Shown in pieces: positions 15,192 through 23,167 of a stretch of 39,939 bases of DNA. Below the pieces are notes generated by a model, which was given only the letters and a program-made list of their open reading frames with translations, was not told the origin of the DNA and made no database searches. The stretch lies in the NCBI GenBank assembly GCA_016185705.1, contig JACPMZ010000011.1, positions 1 to 39,939 on the forward strand, in the 5' to 3' direction. A program made the position numbers and the translations under genes. The stretch is from Candidatus Woesearchaeota archaeon. GTDB lineage: Archaea > Nanobdellota > Nanobdellia > Woesearchaeales > UBA10216. Position 1 is the first letter of the stretch, and each line of letters starts with the position of its first letter.

Positions 15192-16094
15192 CTAAGTCAA
15201 AGAAATAGTTCCTTTGCTGAACATGTTTGCTCCTATGCTTCTTCCCAAAACAGCTGCCTGCTGCGATAAAAAGCTCGCAAGACTGAGTGGCTTTTTTGTT
15301 TTGTACTCCACTAACCTTACTTCTTCAACGCCTGTAAGCTTCTTGATTGCTTCGCTCGCTGTTGCGATGTTGCCGAGCTCGTCCACCAGTCCCAGTTTTA
15401 GCGCCTGCTCGCCGCTGTATATTCGTCCTGTCGCAATTTCATCTGCCACTGCAAAGTCCAGATTTCTGTCTTTTCTTACGCTTTCTGCAAAGTAGCTGCC
15501 TGTTGCCTTCACCATTTCCTGCAGCAGCAGCTCTTCTTTCTCGGTAAGTTTTCTGAACGGGCTTCCTGTGTCCTTGTATTCTCCTGATACCAGGCGTTCA
15601 TATCCCACGCCGTATTTCTGCATCAGCCCTGAAAATTCCAGGTATGTAGCAGTTGCGCCCACGCTTCCTGTTATTGACAGCGGGCTTGCAATTATCGCGT
15701 CTGATGAGCTTGCTGCCCAGTATGCTCCTGATGTTCCTATGTCCCGTATCAAGGCAACGACTGGCTTGTTTGCCTGCTGTATGGCTGTTGCTACTTCCTC
15801 GCTTGCGACTGCGCTTCCTCCGGGAGAGTTGATGTCAAGCAGTATTGCCTTTATCCTGCTGTTTTGCTCGGCTTTTTTTATGTTTGCAACAATTATCTCT
15901 GATGATACTGTTTCTGTTCCAAAGAATGATTCGCCCTGGTTCGTTATTACGCCGTTAATCCTGATGTGCGCAGTATTGCCGCCGAAAGAAGTTCCTGCAA
16001 ACGCAGATATAGTTGTGATGAGCATTAAGAAAAGAATGCCGGCTGCTGCCAATCCGAGTATCCACCACTTTGCGCTGCTCTTGTCCTTTGCCAT
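15192..16094 (-). CDS. sppA: SppA-like signal peptide peptidase
   Basis: SppA is a membrane-anchored serine protease that degrades cleaved signal peptides. Residues ~10-32 form the membrane anchor. INSPGGSAVASEEVA and GTSGAYWAASSSDAIIAS hold the family motif and catalytic Ser. SGEYKDTGSPFRKLTEKE holds the catalytic Lys. At 300 residues it is the short form. ATG 16094 lies about 27 bases after a TATTTAAA box, so it is probably leaderless; the upstream in-frame ATG is less well placed. It accompanies several exported proteins in this window. Confidence 0.92.
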   Translation of the reverse strand: MAKDKSSAKWWILGLAAAGILFLMLITTISAFAGTSFGGNTAHIRINGVITNQGESFFGTETVSSEIIVANIKKAEQNSRIKAILLDINSPGGSAVASEEVATAIQQANKPVVALIRDIGTSGAYWAASSSDAIIASPLSITGSVGATATYLEFSGLMQKYGVGYERLVSGEYKDTGSPFRKLTEKEELLLQEMVKATGSYFAESVRKDRNLDFAVADEIATGRIYSGEQALKLGLVDELGNIATASEAIKKLTGVEEVRLVEYKTKKPLSLASFLSQQAAVLGRSIGANMFSKGTISLT

Positions 16095-16168
16095 TATTTT
16101 GCACATAAAAAGGGAGTTTAAATATTCTTTGGTTGTGTAAAGTCGGCAGGATAAATCGCGTCACAATA

Positions 16169-16199
16169 GGCGCATGCGCCCCTCACCCGGCTTCGCCGG
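16169..16199. other. Two short GC-rich hairpins between sppA and aIF1A
   Basis: GGCGCATGCGCC (16169-16180) is a perfect 12-bp palindrome, and CCGGC-TTC-GCCGG (16187-16199) forms a tight hairpin. Neither is followed by a T run. They lie in the divergent spacer upstream of the aIF1A TATA box, so they may be operators or repeat debris. Confidence 0.4.
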
Positions 16200-16242
16200 C
16201 AAACAGCAAACTTTATATACGCTCGCCGAAGTTTAATCGGGT

Positions 16243-16587
16243 ATGGGGCTGAAGAAAGCGCAGGAGGAGCAGCAGCAGGCTTATGAGGCTGAGATCAGGC
16301 ATACTAAATTGCCGCGAGGCAGGCAGGTTTTTGGTGTTGTTGACCAGCGTGTTGGCGGCACCAGAATGAAAGTGCGCTGTTTGGATAATAAGCTGCGCCT
16401 GTGCAGGATTCCCGGCAGGTTTAAGCGAAGGCTGTGGGTGAGGGAAGGAGATACTGTCTTGGTTGAGCCGTGGGAGCTTGGCGGCGATGCGAAGGGCGAT
16501 GTTCTTTACAAGTACACCCGCGCCCAGTATCAGTGGCTTAAGATGAAGGGCTATCTTAAGGATGTTCGTGAGTTTGAGGAGTTTTGA
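16243..16587 (+). CDS. eif1A: Translation initiation factor 1A
   Basis: aIF1A binds the ribosomal A site during initiation. The 114-residue protein is an OB-fold of the expected kind: MKVRCLDNKLRLCRIPGRFK, then REGDTVLVEPWEL. A basic/Gln-rich N-terminal tail precedes it and a helical C-terminus (AQYQWLKMKGYLKDV) follows. TTTATATA at 16212-16219, 27 bases before ATG, indicates a leaderless mRNA. T tracts after the stop act as terminator. Confidence 0.95.
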   Translation: MGLKKAQEEQQQAYEAEIRHTKLPRGRQVFGVVDQRVGGTRMKVRCLDNKLRLCRIPGRFKRRLWVREGDTVLVEPWELGGDAKGDVLYKYTRAQYQWLKMKGYLKDVREFEEF

Positions 16588-16594
16588 GTTGCTG

Positions 16595-16635
16595 TTTTTT
16601 TCGCTCAATTGCGGCGTTTCTTTTTCTGTTTTTTT
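16595..16635 (+). terminator. T-tract terminator after aIF1A
   Basis: T runs at 16595-16601, 16621-16625 and 16629-16635 follow the stop codon without a long stem, the usual form of archaeal terminators. Confidence 0.55.
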
Positions 16636-16701
16636 GCTGGGTTTTGCAGTGCGGCAAAGCAGTGCGGATGATGGCGGTTGCGGACTGAGTTAAGCAAAAT
16701 C

Positions 16702-16739
16702 TTTATATGTGCAGAGTTTCTGTATTGCTCTGAGGTGAT
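16702..16739 (+). promoter_or_regulatory. Promoter and strong SD of the CGTCGC micro-ORF
   Basis: TTTATAT at 16702-16708 is a TATA box; transcription should start near 16731. GAGGTGAT at 16732-16739 is a near-ideal Shine-Dalgarno match, five bases before ATG 16745. The pair supports real expression of the very short frame that follows. Confidence 0.6.
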
Positions 16740-16744
16740 TGAAA

Positions 16745-16798
16745 ATGTGCGGCACTTGCGGATGTACTCCTGCTGAAGGCGATGATTCCGGCGGCTAA
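16745..16798 (+). CDS. 17-residue Cys-rich microprotein (CxxCxC motif)
   Basis: The frame encodes MCGTCGCTPAEGDDSGG. Three Cys lie in the first seven residues, in the pattern CxxCxC. That pattern resembles the N-terminal CxxCGC nickel site of HypB proteins and other small metal-binding peptides. The tail is acidic and Gly-rich. Coding support comes from a TATA box at 16702-16708 and GAGGTGAT five bases before the ATG. No long gene overlaps it, so the signals have no other obvious purpose. It sits between aIF1A and a membrane protein. A role in metal binding or delivery is inference. Confidence 0.6.
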   Translation: MCGTCGCTPAEGDDSGG

Positions 16799-16874
16799 TC
16801 GTCTCCGGCAGCGGATGAATGATTACTACTTTAAAATAAAAAAATTTATATAGTTTTGCTTGTTTTGTGTTGTC

Positions 16875-17297
16875 ATGTCTGAGCGTCCATTTTTGGCTTT
16901 GCTTGTTGTCATCACTGCTTTTGGTGCTGTTTGGCTTGCATTGGTCAGGCCGATTGCTCTCACTGAAGTTGTTCTTGCCGGCTTGCTGGGCCTTCTTGGC
17001 GTTGCTGCGCTTGTTCATTTTAGAAGTGCCAGGTCCGGAGTTTTGATGCCGCTGTACTTTGTGGCTGCCTTGGTGTATGCGGTTTATGTTTATTTGAATA
17101 CCGCGCTTGGTTATATACTTGCGTCCATTGTAGTTCTGAGTGTTGTTGGGCTGATTTTGGGCTTTGGTTCCAGGGCTGTGAGCAGGGCTGCTGTTCCGAA
17201 AACTGCACAGGCTGGAAGGGTTGCCTCCATGCCATCGCCGAAAAGGGCTGTCAGGAAAAAATCTTCCGGGAAGAGCGCTGCCAAAAGGAAGAAATAG
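16875..17297 (+). CDS. Four-helix membrane protein with basic tail
   Basis: The 140-residue protein has about four hydrophobic segments between residues 5 and 100 (FLALLVVITAFGAVWLALV, EVVLAGLLGLLGVAALV and two more). It ends in a strongly basic tail KRAVRKKSSGKSAAKRKK that probably stays in the cytoplasm. I do not recognise a family. ATG 16875 is 27 bases after a TTTATATAG box, so it is likely leaderless; an upstream in-frame start lies before that position and is rejected. Confidence 0.65.
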   Translation: MSERPFLALLVVITAFGAVWLALVRPIALTEVVLAGLLGLLGVAALVHFRSARSGVLMPLYFVAALVYAVYVYLNTALGYILASIVVLSVVGLILGFGSRAVSRAAVPKTAQAGRVASMPSPKRAVRKKSSGKSAAKRKK

Positions 17298-17305
17298 CGA
17301 TGGTT

Positions 17306-17776
17306 TTAGTCATCTGGCTTGCCGGATTTCTCTGATTTTTTGCCTGCGTGGCGGATGAATTTGTCCTGCAAATACGCTGTTATTATCAATGCTGCTCCGA
17401 CAGTGAGCGCTGCATCAGCGATGTTGAAGGTTGCTATGTATGGCGTTGCGATGTAGTCAATCACTGCTCCGTGCAGGATTCTGTCTGTTAAATTGCTTGC
17501 TGCTCCGCCGAGTATCAGTGCTGCTGCCGCTTGCTCTGTTTTATTTGCGATTTTTTTATGGTAAATTATAATCAAGGCAGCTACTGCTGCACTGGCTGCT
17601 GCGAATAATAAATTGCTGCCTTGCAGGAGTCCGAACGCTATTCCGGTGTTGTGCACTGCTTTTATGCTAAGGTAGTTTGGTATTAATTTTATCTCGCTGC
17701 TTGCGAAGAATTTGATTAGCTGGTCTGTTAATATGATTGCTGCTGCTGTTGTGTAGAACTTTTTGGAGGTTACCAT
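17306..17776 (-). CDS. lspA: Lipoprotein signal peptidase (type II)
   Basis: LspA is an aspartyl protease that cleaves signal peptides of lipid-modified proteins. The family blocks are present in order: DQLIKFF near residue 18, NTGIAFGLLQG, LGGAASNLTDRILHG with one catalytic Asp, and FNIADAALTVGAA with the other. Four membrane helices fit the 156-residue length. LspA is a bacterial enzyme rarely reported from archaea, so lateral transfer is likely. The start overlaps the previous gene's stop by seven bases, making it the last gene of a three-gene operon. No clear lipobox protein is visible in the window. Confidence 0.9.
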   Translation of the reverse strand: MVTSKKFYTTAAAIILTDQLIKFFASSEIKLIPNYLSIKAVHNTGIAFGLLQGSNLLFAAASAAVAALIIIYHKKIANKTEQAAAALILGGAASNLTDRILHGAVIDYIATPYIATFNIADAALTVGAALIITAYLQDKFIRHAGKKSEKSGKPDD

Positions 17777-18105
17777 CCCCTTTTGTTCTCTTCGCCGTAT
17801 GCTATCCGCTCAAGGTTTGCCAGCCGCTGGTTGATGCTGTCCAAAGATGCTCTGATGGCATCCAGCTTTGCTGATACTAATTCCAAGTCGCGGTTCGGGC
17901 CGAAGCTTGGCTGGGAGAACTGCTGCGGATACATCGGTCTGGCGCCTTCAAATGTGTCTATTCTCGGCTCGCTCTGCGGTCTCGGCATTTCCGGAGCCCT
18001 GAGTCCGAACTCCGCTCCGGGCAAATCGCTTTTCGGCATTGCCAGCTCGTCATTCAATCCAAGTTCATCTTTGTGCCAGAATTTGAGTTTTCCGAGCATG
18101 CTCAT
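17770..18105 (-). CDS. Small Pro-rich coiled-coil protein
   Basis: The 111-residue protein starts MSMLGKLKFWHKDELG. It has a Pro/Gln-rich middle (PEMPRPQSEPRI, MYPQQFSQPSFGP) and ends in a short coiled coil (LVSAKLDAIRASLDSINQRL, then NLERIAYG). It has no membrane segment or signal peptide. I know no characterised family. It lies between a membrane protein and lspA, with one base and minus seven bases of spacing, so the three are cotranscribed. It may be a cytoplasmic adaptor for the membrane partners, but that is only context. Confidence 0.6.
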   Translation of the reverse strand: MSMLGKLKFWHKDELGLNDELAMPKSDLPGAEFGLRAPEMPRPQSEPRIDTFEGARPMYPQQFSQPSFGPNRDLELVSAKLDAIRASLDSINQRLANLERIAYGEENKRGW

Positions 18106-18106
18106 T

Positions 18107-18781
18107 TTAGTATAGGTTCTGCGCCTTCTTTAATAAGCTTTCTTTTTTCTCAGGGACTTCTTTGACGACCTCTTTGGATTTGTCTGCTGCTTTTCCCAGC
18201 AGCTTGCTGATGGTCTTCATTGGAATCCATTTAAGCGCTGTAAATGTGGCTGTTTCCTCAAATACCTGAATGTTGCCTTTTTTGTACTGCGTTGCGAAGA
18301 ACAGAGGATCGCCAAGGGTTTCCTTTACGATTATGGAGAATTCCTGCGCCCGCTCATCTGGTGTTCCTGATTCAAGCAGCTCTTCGTCAATGCCGAGCTG
18401 CTTTATCCTGCTTTCCTGCGTTATTGATTGGTTAAACAGCACCACTTTGAAGTATTCGTCGCTGAATTCTCCGCTTTTTAGCCCCTCAATCGCGCTGTTC
18501 ACCTGTTCCTCGTCAGCTGTTGTGGTTTTGCTGCCCTCAACTATTATGCCTGTTACTATTTTGTCTTCGTCAATCAGCATCATCAGGTTTTTTTCTGTGT
18601 TGAGACGCTGCTGTATATCCTCGTAATCGCCGACAACCATGAATGCAAACGCGCCAAGCAGCACTGTTCCAATTGCCAGCGCCAGGACAAGCACTTTCAG
18701 CAGGCTTTTGACAATTCTGTATACCACTATTACAGCGAGCAGTGCCATTACGCCTGCCGCGATTAAAAAATAGTCAACCAT
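18107..18781 (-). CDS. Membrane protein of the lspA operon
   Basis: The 224-residue protein begins with two hydrophobic helices (residues ~3-21 and ~28-52: DYFLIAAGVMALLAVIVVY, LVLALAIGTVLLGAFAFMV). A soluble domain of ~170 residues follows, with a Lys/Glu-rich end (KSKEVVKEVPEKKESLLKKA). I do not recognise it. Of three nearby ATG codons (18799, 18787, 18781), the last lies ~27 bases after the ATTTAAAT box centred near 18808. That matches the leaderless spacing of neighbouring genes. It is the first gene of an operon ending in lspA. Confidence 0.6.
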   Translation of the reverse strand: MVDYFLIAAGVMALLAVIVVYRIVKSLLKVLVLALAIGTVLLGAFAFMVVGDYEDIQQRLNTEKNLMMLIDEDKIVTGIIVEGSKTTTADEEQVNSAIEGLKSGEFSDEYFKVVLFNQSITQESRIKQLGIDEELLESGTPDERAQEFSIIVKETLGDPLFFATQYKKGNIQVFEETATFTALKWIPMKTISKLLGKAADKSKEVVKEVPEKKESLLKKAQNLY

Positions 18782-18888
18782 GCCCATAAATTGCGGCATT
18801 GGTTATTTAAATGTTGCGTTGGCCAGCTCCTTAAGTATCCGCCCCGACCGTATTTGATGATGCCCCTTTCCCCTTACACCTCAACCTC

Positions 18889-18938
18889 CGCTGCTTTTTT
18901 CCCTCCCCTGAATATTTAAGGGAGGGAAAAAAGCAGCG
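18889..18938. repeat. C/T-rich long hairpin element
   Basis: The arm CGCTGCTTTTTTCCCTCCC (18889-18907) pairs perfectly over 19 bp with 18920-18938 around a 12-base loop containing ATATTTAA. It lies between two minus-strand genes. The rest of this ~200-bp spacer (18782-18981) shows no gene. Confidence 0.85.
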
Positions 18939-18981
18939 CAATAAAAATAGGGCATTGCATGCTTGGAAACCGGACTTAACG

Positions 18982-20112
18982 CTATTTCCCAAATAATATT
19001 CTGAATATGCTTGCGCATTCATGCCCTTTTGCTTTCTTCAGGAATCCGCAGCTTAATTTTGTGCATTGGTTGTTCTCTGATGTTTCGTCCTGTCCGCATT
19101 CCGCGCATACATGGTTTACAGCTGCCTGGTGCTGTTCGCATTCAAGTTCTGCGCATGTTCCATTAAAGATGTATTCGTCATTTCCGCATGCCAGCTGCCG
19201 GCATTCGTGCTCTGCTGCTGCTTCGTTGTATGCGCAGTTCAGCGATGCGCATTTGTTGTCAGCGCACTCTTCGCTTTCTGCGCAGTCATTGTTCCCGCAG
19301 CATTCGTAATCTGCGCAGGCGTGGTTTGCCGTGTACTGGCACGCTCCGCAGCTTAACGGAATGCATAAGTTGTCCTCGCATGCCTCGTTGGGAGCGCATT
19401 CGCTGTTAGAAGCGCACGTTGGAAGGTCTGTGCATTCCACTGAGTCGTAAAAATTGTACTTCTGGTTGTCGCACTGCTGGTATTGAACTGTGAACCTTTC
19501 GATGTCCTTGGTTGTGTTCCACATCAGGGTGAAGCGGTTGCTTCCAACACGCTTTGCCCTGCTCATTGCAATCTGCCTGAACTCCGGGCTGAGTATTTGC
19601 GGGCCGTGCGTAAGCTCCTTGCCGTCTGATGTTTTGATTTCGTAGTCCAGAAGAAACGGCTTTTCAAACCTGAATTCGTTCTGCTTGTCATATCGCAGGC
19701 TGTATGCCGTGAACCTTCCGTAGAAGGTGTCATTGCGCTTGTAGCACGCATTTATTGAAATGTTTATCAGCTTGCAGCTGAAAACAAAGGCAGGGCAGTT
19801 GAGCGAGTAGCTGCTTTTCCCTACCCGTACGCTCTGTCTGGAAGCTTTCGGGGAAATGAACACTGCTTCCTCTGACCTGAATGTTTTCCGATTGTTTTCA
19901 TCTCTCCACTCCCCTTCAACTTCAGCCCAGTTTGTGCCAATCCTTGCATATACGCCTTCTTTTTCGTCAAGGTTTCTGATAACGAACTCTCCTGTGTCGC
20001 GGCAGCTGGTTTCCACAGCCGCTATTCCCAGCTGGGAGCCCGCGTCAGGCAGAAATGCCACCAGCGCGGTTATTGCAACGATAATAATCGCTGCGGCCTC
20101 TTTTTTTATCAT
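18982..20112 (-). CDS. Exported Cys-rich protein with EGF-like spacing
   Basis: The 376-residue protein has an N-terminal hydrophobic signal or anchor (AAAIIIVAITALVAFLPDAG). A beta-rich domain of ~200 residues follows. From residue ~228 to the end, Cys repeat in units such as CASNSECAPNEACEDNLC, CCGNNDCAESEECADNKC and CAYNEAAAEHEC, reminiscent of EGF-like or granulin-like disulfide modules. It should be extracellular and disulfide-bonded. A TATA box about 26 bases upstream of ATG 20112 suggests a leaderless mRNA. The family is unknown to me. Two other Cys-rich exported proteins and a CcdA/thioredoxin pair are nearby. Confidence 0.7.
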   Translation of the reverse strand: MIKKEAAAIIIVAITALVAFLPDAGSQLGIAAVETSCRDTGEFVIRNLDEKEGVYARIGTNWAEVEGEWRDENNRKTFRSEEAVFISPKASRQSVRVGKSSYSLNCPAFVFSCKLINISINACYKRNDTFYGRFTAYSLRYDKQNEFRFEKPFLLDYEIKTSDGKELTHGPQILSPEFRQIAMSRAKRVGSNRFTLMWNTTKDIERFTVQYQQCDNQKYNFYDSVECTDLPTCASNSECAPNEACEDNLCIPLSCGACQYTANHACADYECCGNNDCAESEECADNKCASLNCAYNEAAAEHECRQLACGNDEYIFNGTCAELECEQHQAAVNHVCAECGQDETSENNQCTKLSCGFLKKAKGHECASIFRILFGK

Positions 20113-20159
20113 GCTCTGTGCTTTGGTTTCTCATCTTAAATACCTTTGCATGCTGCGGC

Positions 20160-20278
20160 GATTTCAATTTAAGTGGGAAAGTATCAGCGGCGGGAATAGT
20201 TGCAATAGTTTTGTATTCGTAGCAGTAGCCGCTACTGCCACAGCTAATTATCGTAACACACATTACTTGACATTACCC
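20160..20278 (-). repeat. MITE-like repeat, copy C, reversed and with another core
   Basis: The left end ATTTCAATTTAAGTGGGAAA matches the reverse complement of the right end of copy A (AATTTCAAGTTAAGTGGCAA). The right end AACACACATTACTTGACATT matches the reverse complement of its left end. The terminal inverted repeat therefore includes GGTAATGTCAAGT. The interior differs: instead of the poly-C hairpin it has GCAGTAGC-C-GCTACTGC (about 20223-20239). It lies in the divergent spacer between two exported-protein genes. Confidence 0.65.
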
Positions 20279-20326
20279 AATTTCCGATACATTTAAATAC
20301 TCAGCCCACCAGTTTAGTATACTGGT

Positions 20327-22783
20327 ATGGTAAAGGATGTAAGCGAGTACGGCTTCGTAATAGTTGCTCTTGCAGCCACTTTGGTTACTGCTTTCGTTGT
20401 TCACGGCATTCTTGCCTCTGCTCAGGGCGATGACGTTGGTGTGCTTGAAGGCGCTGAGGAAATTCTGGTAGAGGAGCGTGCAGGCATTACGCCTGACAGC
20501 CCTTTGTATGTTTTTGACAAAATTGTTGATAATGTGCAGCTTGCTAGTTCACGCGGCGAGGATAAGGCCAGAAAGGCGTTGGAGATTAAGGAGGAGCGGC
20601 TGGCTGAGGCTTCTGTCATGGTTGATGGTTCTAAGTCTGGCAAAGCCGGGGAGGCGTTGCTGCTTGCTGCTGGCGCTGCAAAGATTGCGCAGGCAGAGAT
20701 TGCCCCTGACCTGGAGAATGAGGCTAATGAGAATGTCAGGCGTGCCGCCCGCTTATTGACTGATATTAAGGATAAGCTGCCCGGCGAGGGCTGGGAGGAT
20801 GTTGAAGCTTCCCTTAATGCGCAGCTTGATGAGGAGGAGAAGACCAGGATTGCTGTTATTGTTGCCAAATCCCGGCTCAGCTACTGCGATGCTCTGGCTA
20901 AGCAGGATTTTGCTCTGCTTAAAAGCGATGAGCGGTGCGACATTGGGAAAAGCCCTGAGTGGCTCCGTTCAAAGGTTGAGGGCCCAATGAGCGAGCGCGA
21001 GGAGAATGCCCGCCGCTTAATATTTGACGTCGTAAGTAGCTGCGTTGTTGACCCGAAGCAGTGCGACTGCAGCAAGATTCCTGTCGGAAAGCACGCTGCC
21101 AGCTGCGAGGTTAACAGGGCGCTCGCTATAAGGTGCGAGTATGAAGCAGATAATGATGCGTGCAGGCAGCTTGATGGCGCCGAAGACGAGTTTCTGGATA
21201 TTCTGGACGAAGGCCGCAAATCATCAATAAGGGAGCTGCTTCGCGAGAAAGAGGAGGAATTCTTTGACAGGTTTAAGCCGCCTGAGTGCGCTGAAGCTGA
21301 GACTTTTGAGGAATGCTTTGATATCATGAAGGGAATTTACGGGCTGCCTCCGTTCTGCGAGGGGCTTAGCGACGCTGAGTGCCAGGAGAAAATAAGAACA
21401 ATGGGTCCTGAGGAGATGGAAGCCCAGATGCCTCCTGAGTGCAGGGATGCAGGCGTTGCATCTCCGAAGGAGTGCGGCAGGCTTATGATGGACAAGTACG
21501 GCAAGCCGCCTGAGTGCGCTGATTTGGATGTTGATGAGTGCATTGATTTGATGATGAAGAACGGCCCCCAGCATGTCGGCGGCCGTGGCATGCCTCCTGA
21601 GTGCGTGGCAGCAGGCGTTGCCTCTCCGCGTGAATGCTTTGACATCATGACAGCCAAGTTTGGAGTTCCTCCTTTCTGCGAGGGCTTGAGCGATGATGAG
21701 TGCTTTGAGGAAGCTATGAAGCACGGCCCTTCCCAAGGTCCTGGTCCTGAGGGGCCGGGTGCTGAGGGTTTCAGCCCGCCACAATGCCGCGAGGCAGGAG
21801 TTTCCGGCAAGGAGTGTGCTGCCCGCATGCTTGAATTGTTTGGAAAACCTCCTGAGTGCGATGAGCTGAGCACAGAGGAATGCATTGAAAAGGTCATGCG
21901 TGCCCCTCCTGATGTTTCCCGGGCATGCATCGGCTTAAGCCCGCAGGAGTGCCGTGATAAAATTCAGAGCGAGTTTGGAGCTCCGGGCTGCGAGGGATTG
22001 GGGCATGAGGACTGCATTGATGAGCAGCAGCGCCGCGGCGTGCCTGGAGGATTGCCTGTAGAATGCGCTGGCCTCGGGCATGACGAATGTCAGCGCATTA
22101 TGATGGAAAGGTTTGGCCCGCCTGAATGCAAGGGCCTGTCCAGAGAACAATGTGAAGATGTTATGGCTGAGAAGCGCGGCAATGATATAAGAGGATTTGA
22201 TGTTGATTGTGAAGGCATTTCGCGCAGCGAGTGCGAGTCCAGGATGTTTTCCCGCTTCGCCCCGCCTGAATGCGAAGGCCTTCCTCCGGATGAATGCAGG
22301 AGAATTATGTCTGAATCCCGCGGCCCTTCAGGTGAGCCGGGCCGTGGCGGTTTCATTCCCCATGATGAAGAAATTCGGGGCGGCATGCCCGGTGTTCCTG
22401 AATGCGAGGGGCTTTCAAAGGAGGAATGCATGGAACTGATGAGGGATCGCTTTGCGCCTGTTGGCGGCATGCCTGATGAACAGCATGGTGCTGGACGCGA
22501 TTTCAATGGCGGCGTTCCTCCTGGCCGCGTTCCAGGAGATATTCGCATTCCTGAAGGTGCTCCCGGAGAGTTCCGTGACTACCCGCAGCGTGTTCCGGAG
22601 GACTTCCGTGACCCCGGCAGCTTTGTGCCTGAAGGCAGGGAGCAGCCTGAAGAATTCCATGACAGTTCTGGAGAGTTTGCTGAAGAGCCAGACAGCCACG
22701 GCGGCGAATTCGGGGATGCTGAAAAAGCTTTGGAGGACATAACAGGGGGCTTAATAGCTGTTATTGAGTGGCTTAAGAAATAG
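20327..22783 (+). CDS. Exported repeat protein: DUF5667-like head, 15 Cys repeats
   Basis: The 818-residue protein starts with a signal/anchor (GFVIVALAATLVTAFVVHGI). Residues ~45-130 resemble DUF5667 (AGITPDSPLYVFDKIVDNVQ, then helices with Lys/Glu/Ala). From residue ~317 to ~710 there are about fifteen units of the form PPxC-x-(G)-L/V-S-x-x-E-C followed by a helix with Met and FG, each with two Cys. Long and short units partly alternate. The remaining C-terminus is Gly/Pro/Glu-rich and ends in a short hydrophobic helix. It is probably a surface protein with one disulfide per unit. Function is unknown. ATG 20327 follows a CATTTAAATA box by about 32 bases. Confidence 0.75.
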   Translation: MVKDVSEYGFVIVALAATLVTAFVVHGILASAQGDDVGVLEGAEEILVEERAGITPDSPLYVFDKIVDNVQLASSRGEDKARKALEIKEERLAEASVMVDGSKSGKAGEALLLAAGAAKIAQAEIAPDLENEANENVRRAARLLTDIKDKLPGEGWEDVEASLNAQLDEEEKTRIAVIVAKSRLSYCDALAKQDFALLKSDERCDIGKSPEWLRSKVEGPMSEREENARRLIFDVVSSCVVDPKQCDCSKIPVGKHAASCEVNRALAIRCEYEADNDACRQLDGAEDEFLDILDEGRKSSIRELLREKEEEFFDRFKPPECAEAETFEECFDIMKGIYGLPPFCEGLSDAECQEKIRTMGPEEMEAQMPPECRDAGVASPKECGRLMMDKYGKPPECADLDVDECIDLMMKNGPQHVGGRGMPPECVAAGVASPRECFDIMTAKFGVPPFCEGLSDDECFEEAMKHGPSQGPGPEGPGAEGFSPPQCREAGVSGKECAARMLELFGKPPECDELSTEECIEKVMRAPPDVSRACIGLSPQECRDKIQSEFGAPGCEGLGHEDCIDEQQRRGVPGGLPVECAGLGHDECQRIMMERFGPPECKGLSREQCEDVMAEKRGNDIRGFDVDCEGISRSECESRMFSRFAPPECEGLPPDECRRIMSESRGPSGEPGRGGFIPHDEEIRGGMPGVPECEGLSKEECMELMRDRFAPVGGMPDEQHGAGRDFNGGVPPGRVPGDIRIPEGAPGEFRDYPQRVPEDFRDPGSFVPEGREQPEEFHDSSGEFAEEPDSHGGEFGDAEKALEDITGGLIAVIEWLKK
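21275..22460 (+). repeat. Coding tandem Cys repeats (15 units)
   Basis: This part of the 818-residue protein encodes fifteen degenerate units of roughly 22-35 residues, for example PPFCEGLSDAEC and PPFCEGLSDDEC. Two nearly identical unit pairs (AGVASPKEC/AGVASPREC followed by PPFCEGLSD) point to past duplication of a two-unit block. Unit boundaries are approximate. Confidence 0.7.
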
Positions 22784-23167
22784 CTATTTGGATTCTATCA
22801 GCGTTGCGTTTATCGTGCCGTCCTGCCCTGGCCGCGATGTTACCTTTACTTTTCCCAGCTCTGTATCAAGCACCGCGCCTTTTGTAATGATATTCGCCCT
22901 TGCATAGTGCCTGTTTGACGGGTTTTGTGATACGGTTTTTATTGGTGTTTTGGTGAACTTCTTGGATTTTGGATCATAGACATTTGCGATGTTGCTGACA
23001 AGAACGCGTATTTTGTGATGCGCTGAGCGAACTCTGTCAGCTCTCAGCTTGACATCTCCCAGCTTGGTCAGGGTGGGCCTGCTTCCTCTCTCATAAAGCT
23101 TTTTTTTCCTGTGAAGCTGCCTCATGCCTCCGGAAACCTTTCTGCGGTCTTTTGACTGCGCTATCAT
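22784..23167 (-). CDS. rps8e: Small ribosomal subunit protein S8e
   Basis: eS8 binds 16S rRNA. The family is clear from SGGMRQLHRKKKLYERGSRP, then HHKIRVLVSNIANVYD and NRHYARANIITKGAVLDTE. At 127 residues it is the compact archaeal form. ATG 23167 lies 26 bases after a TTATAA-type TATA box, which rules out the in-frame extension of 23 codons upstream. It converges with the Cys-repeat gene end to end. Confidence 0.95.
   Translation of the reverse strand: MIAQSKDRRKVSGGMRQLHRKKKLYERGSRPTLTKLGDVKLRADRVRSAHHKIRVLVSNIANVYDPKSKKFTKTPIKTVSQNPSNRHYARANIITKGAVLDTELGKVKVTSRPGQDGTINATLIESK

Noticed and set aside
18889-18938. C/T-rich hairpins as bacterial-style Rho-independent terminators
   Set aside because: The stems are not followed by a terminal U run, archaea do not normally use this type, and the copies do not consistently follow gene ends.
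21337-21930. Long antisense frame of ~197 codons opposite the Cys repeats
   Set aside because: It is a by-product of the repeated codon pattern on the plus strand and has no promoter or homology I recognise.
21275-22460. Regularly repeated DNA suggestive of a CRISPR array
   Set aside because: The repeats are degenerate, in frame and encode a PPxC/ExC protein pattern; there are no constant repeats or unique spacers.
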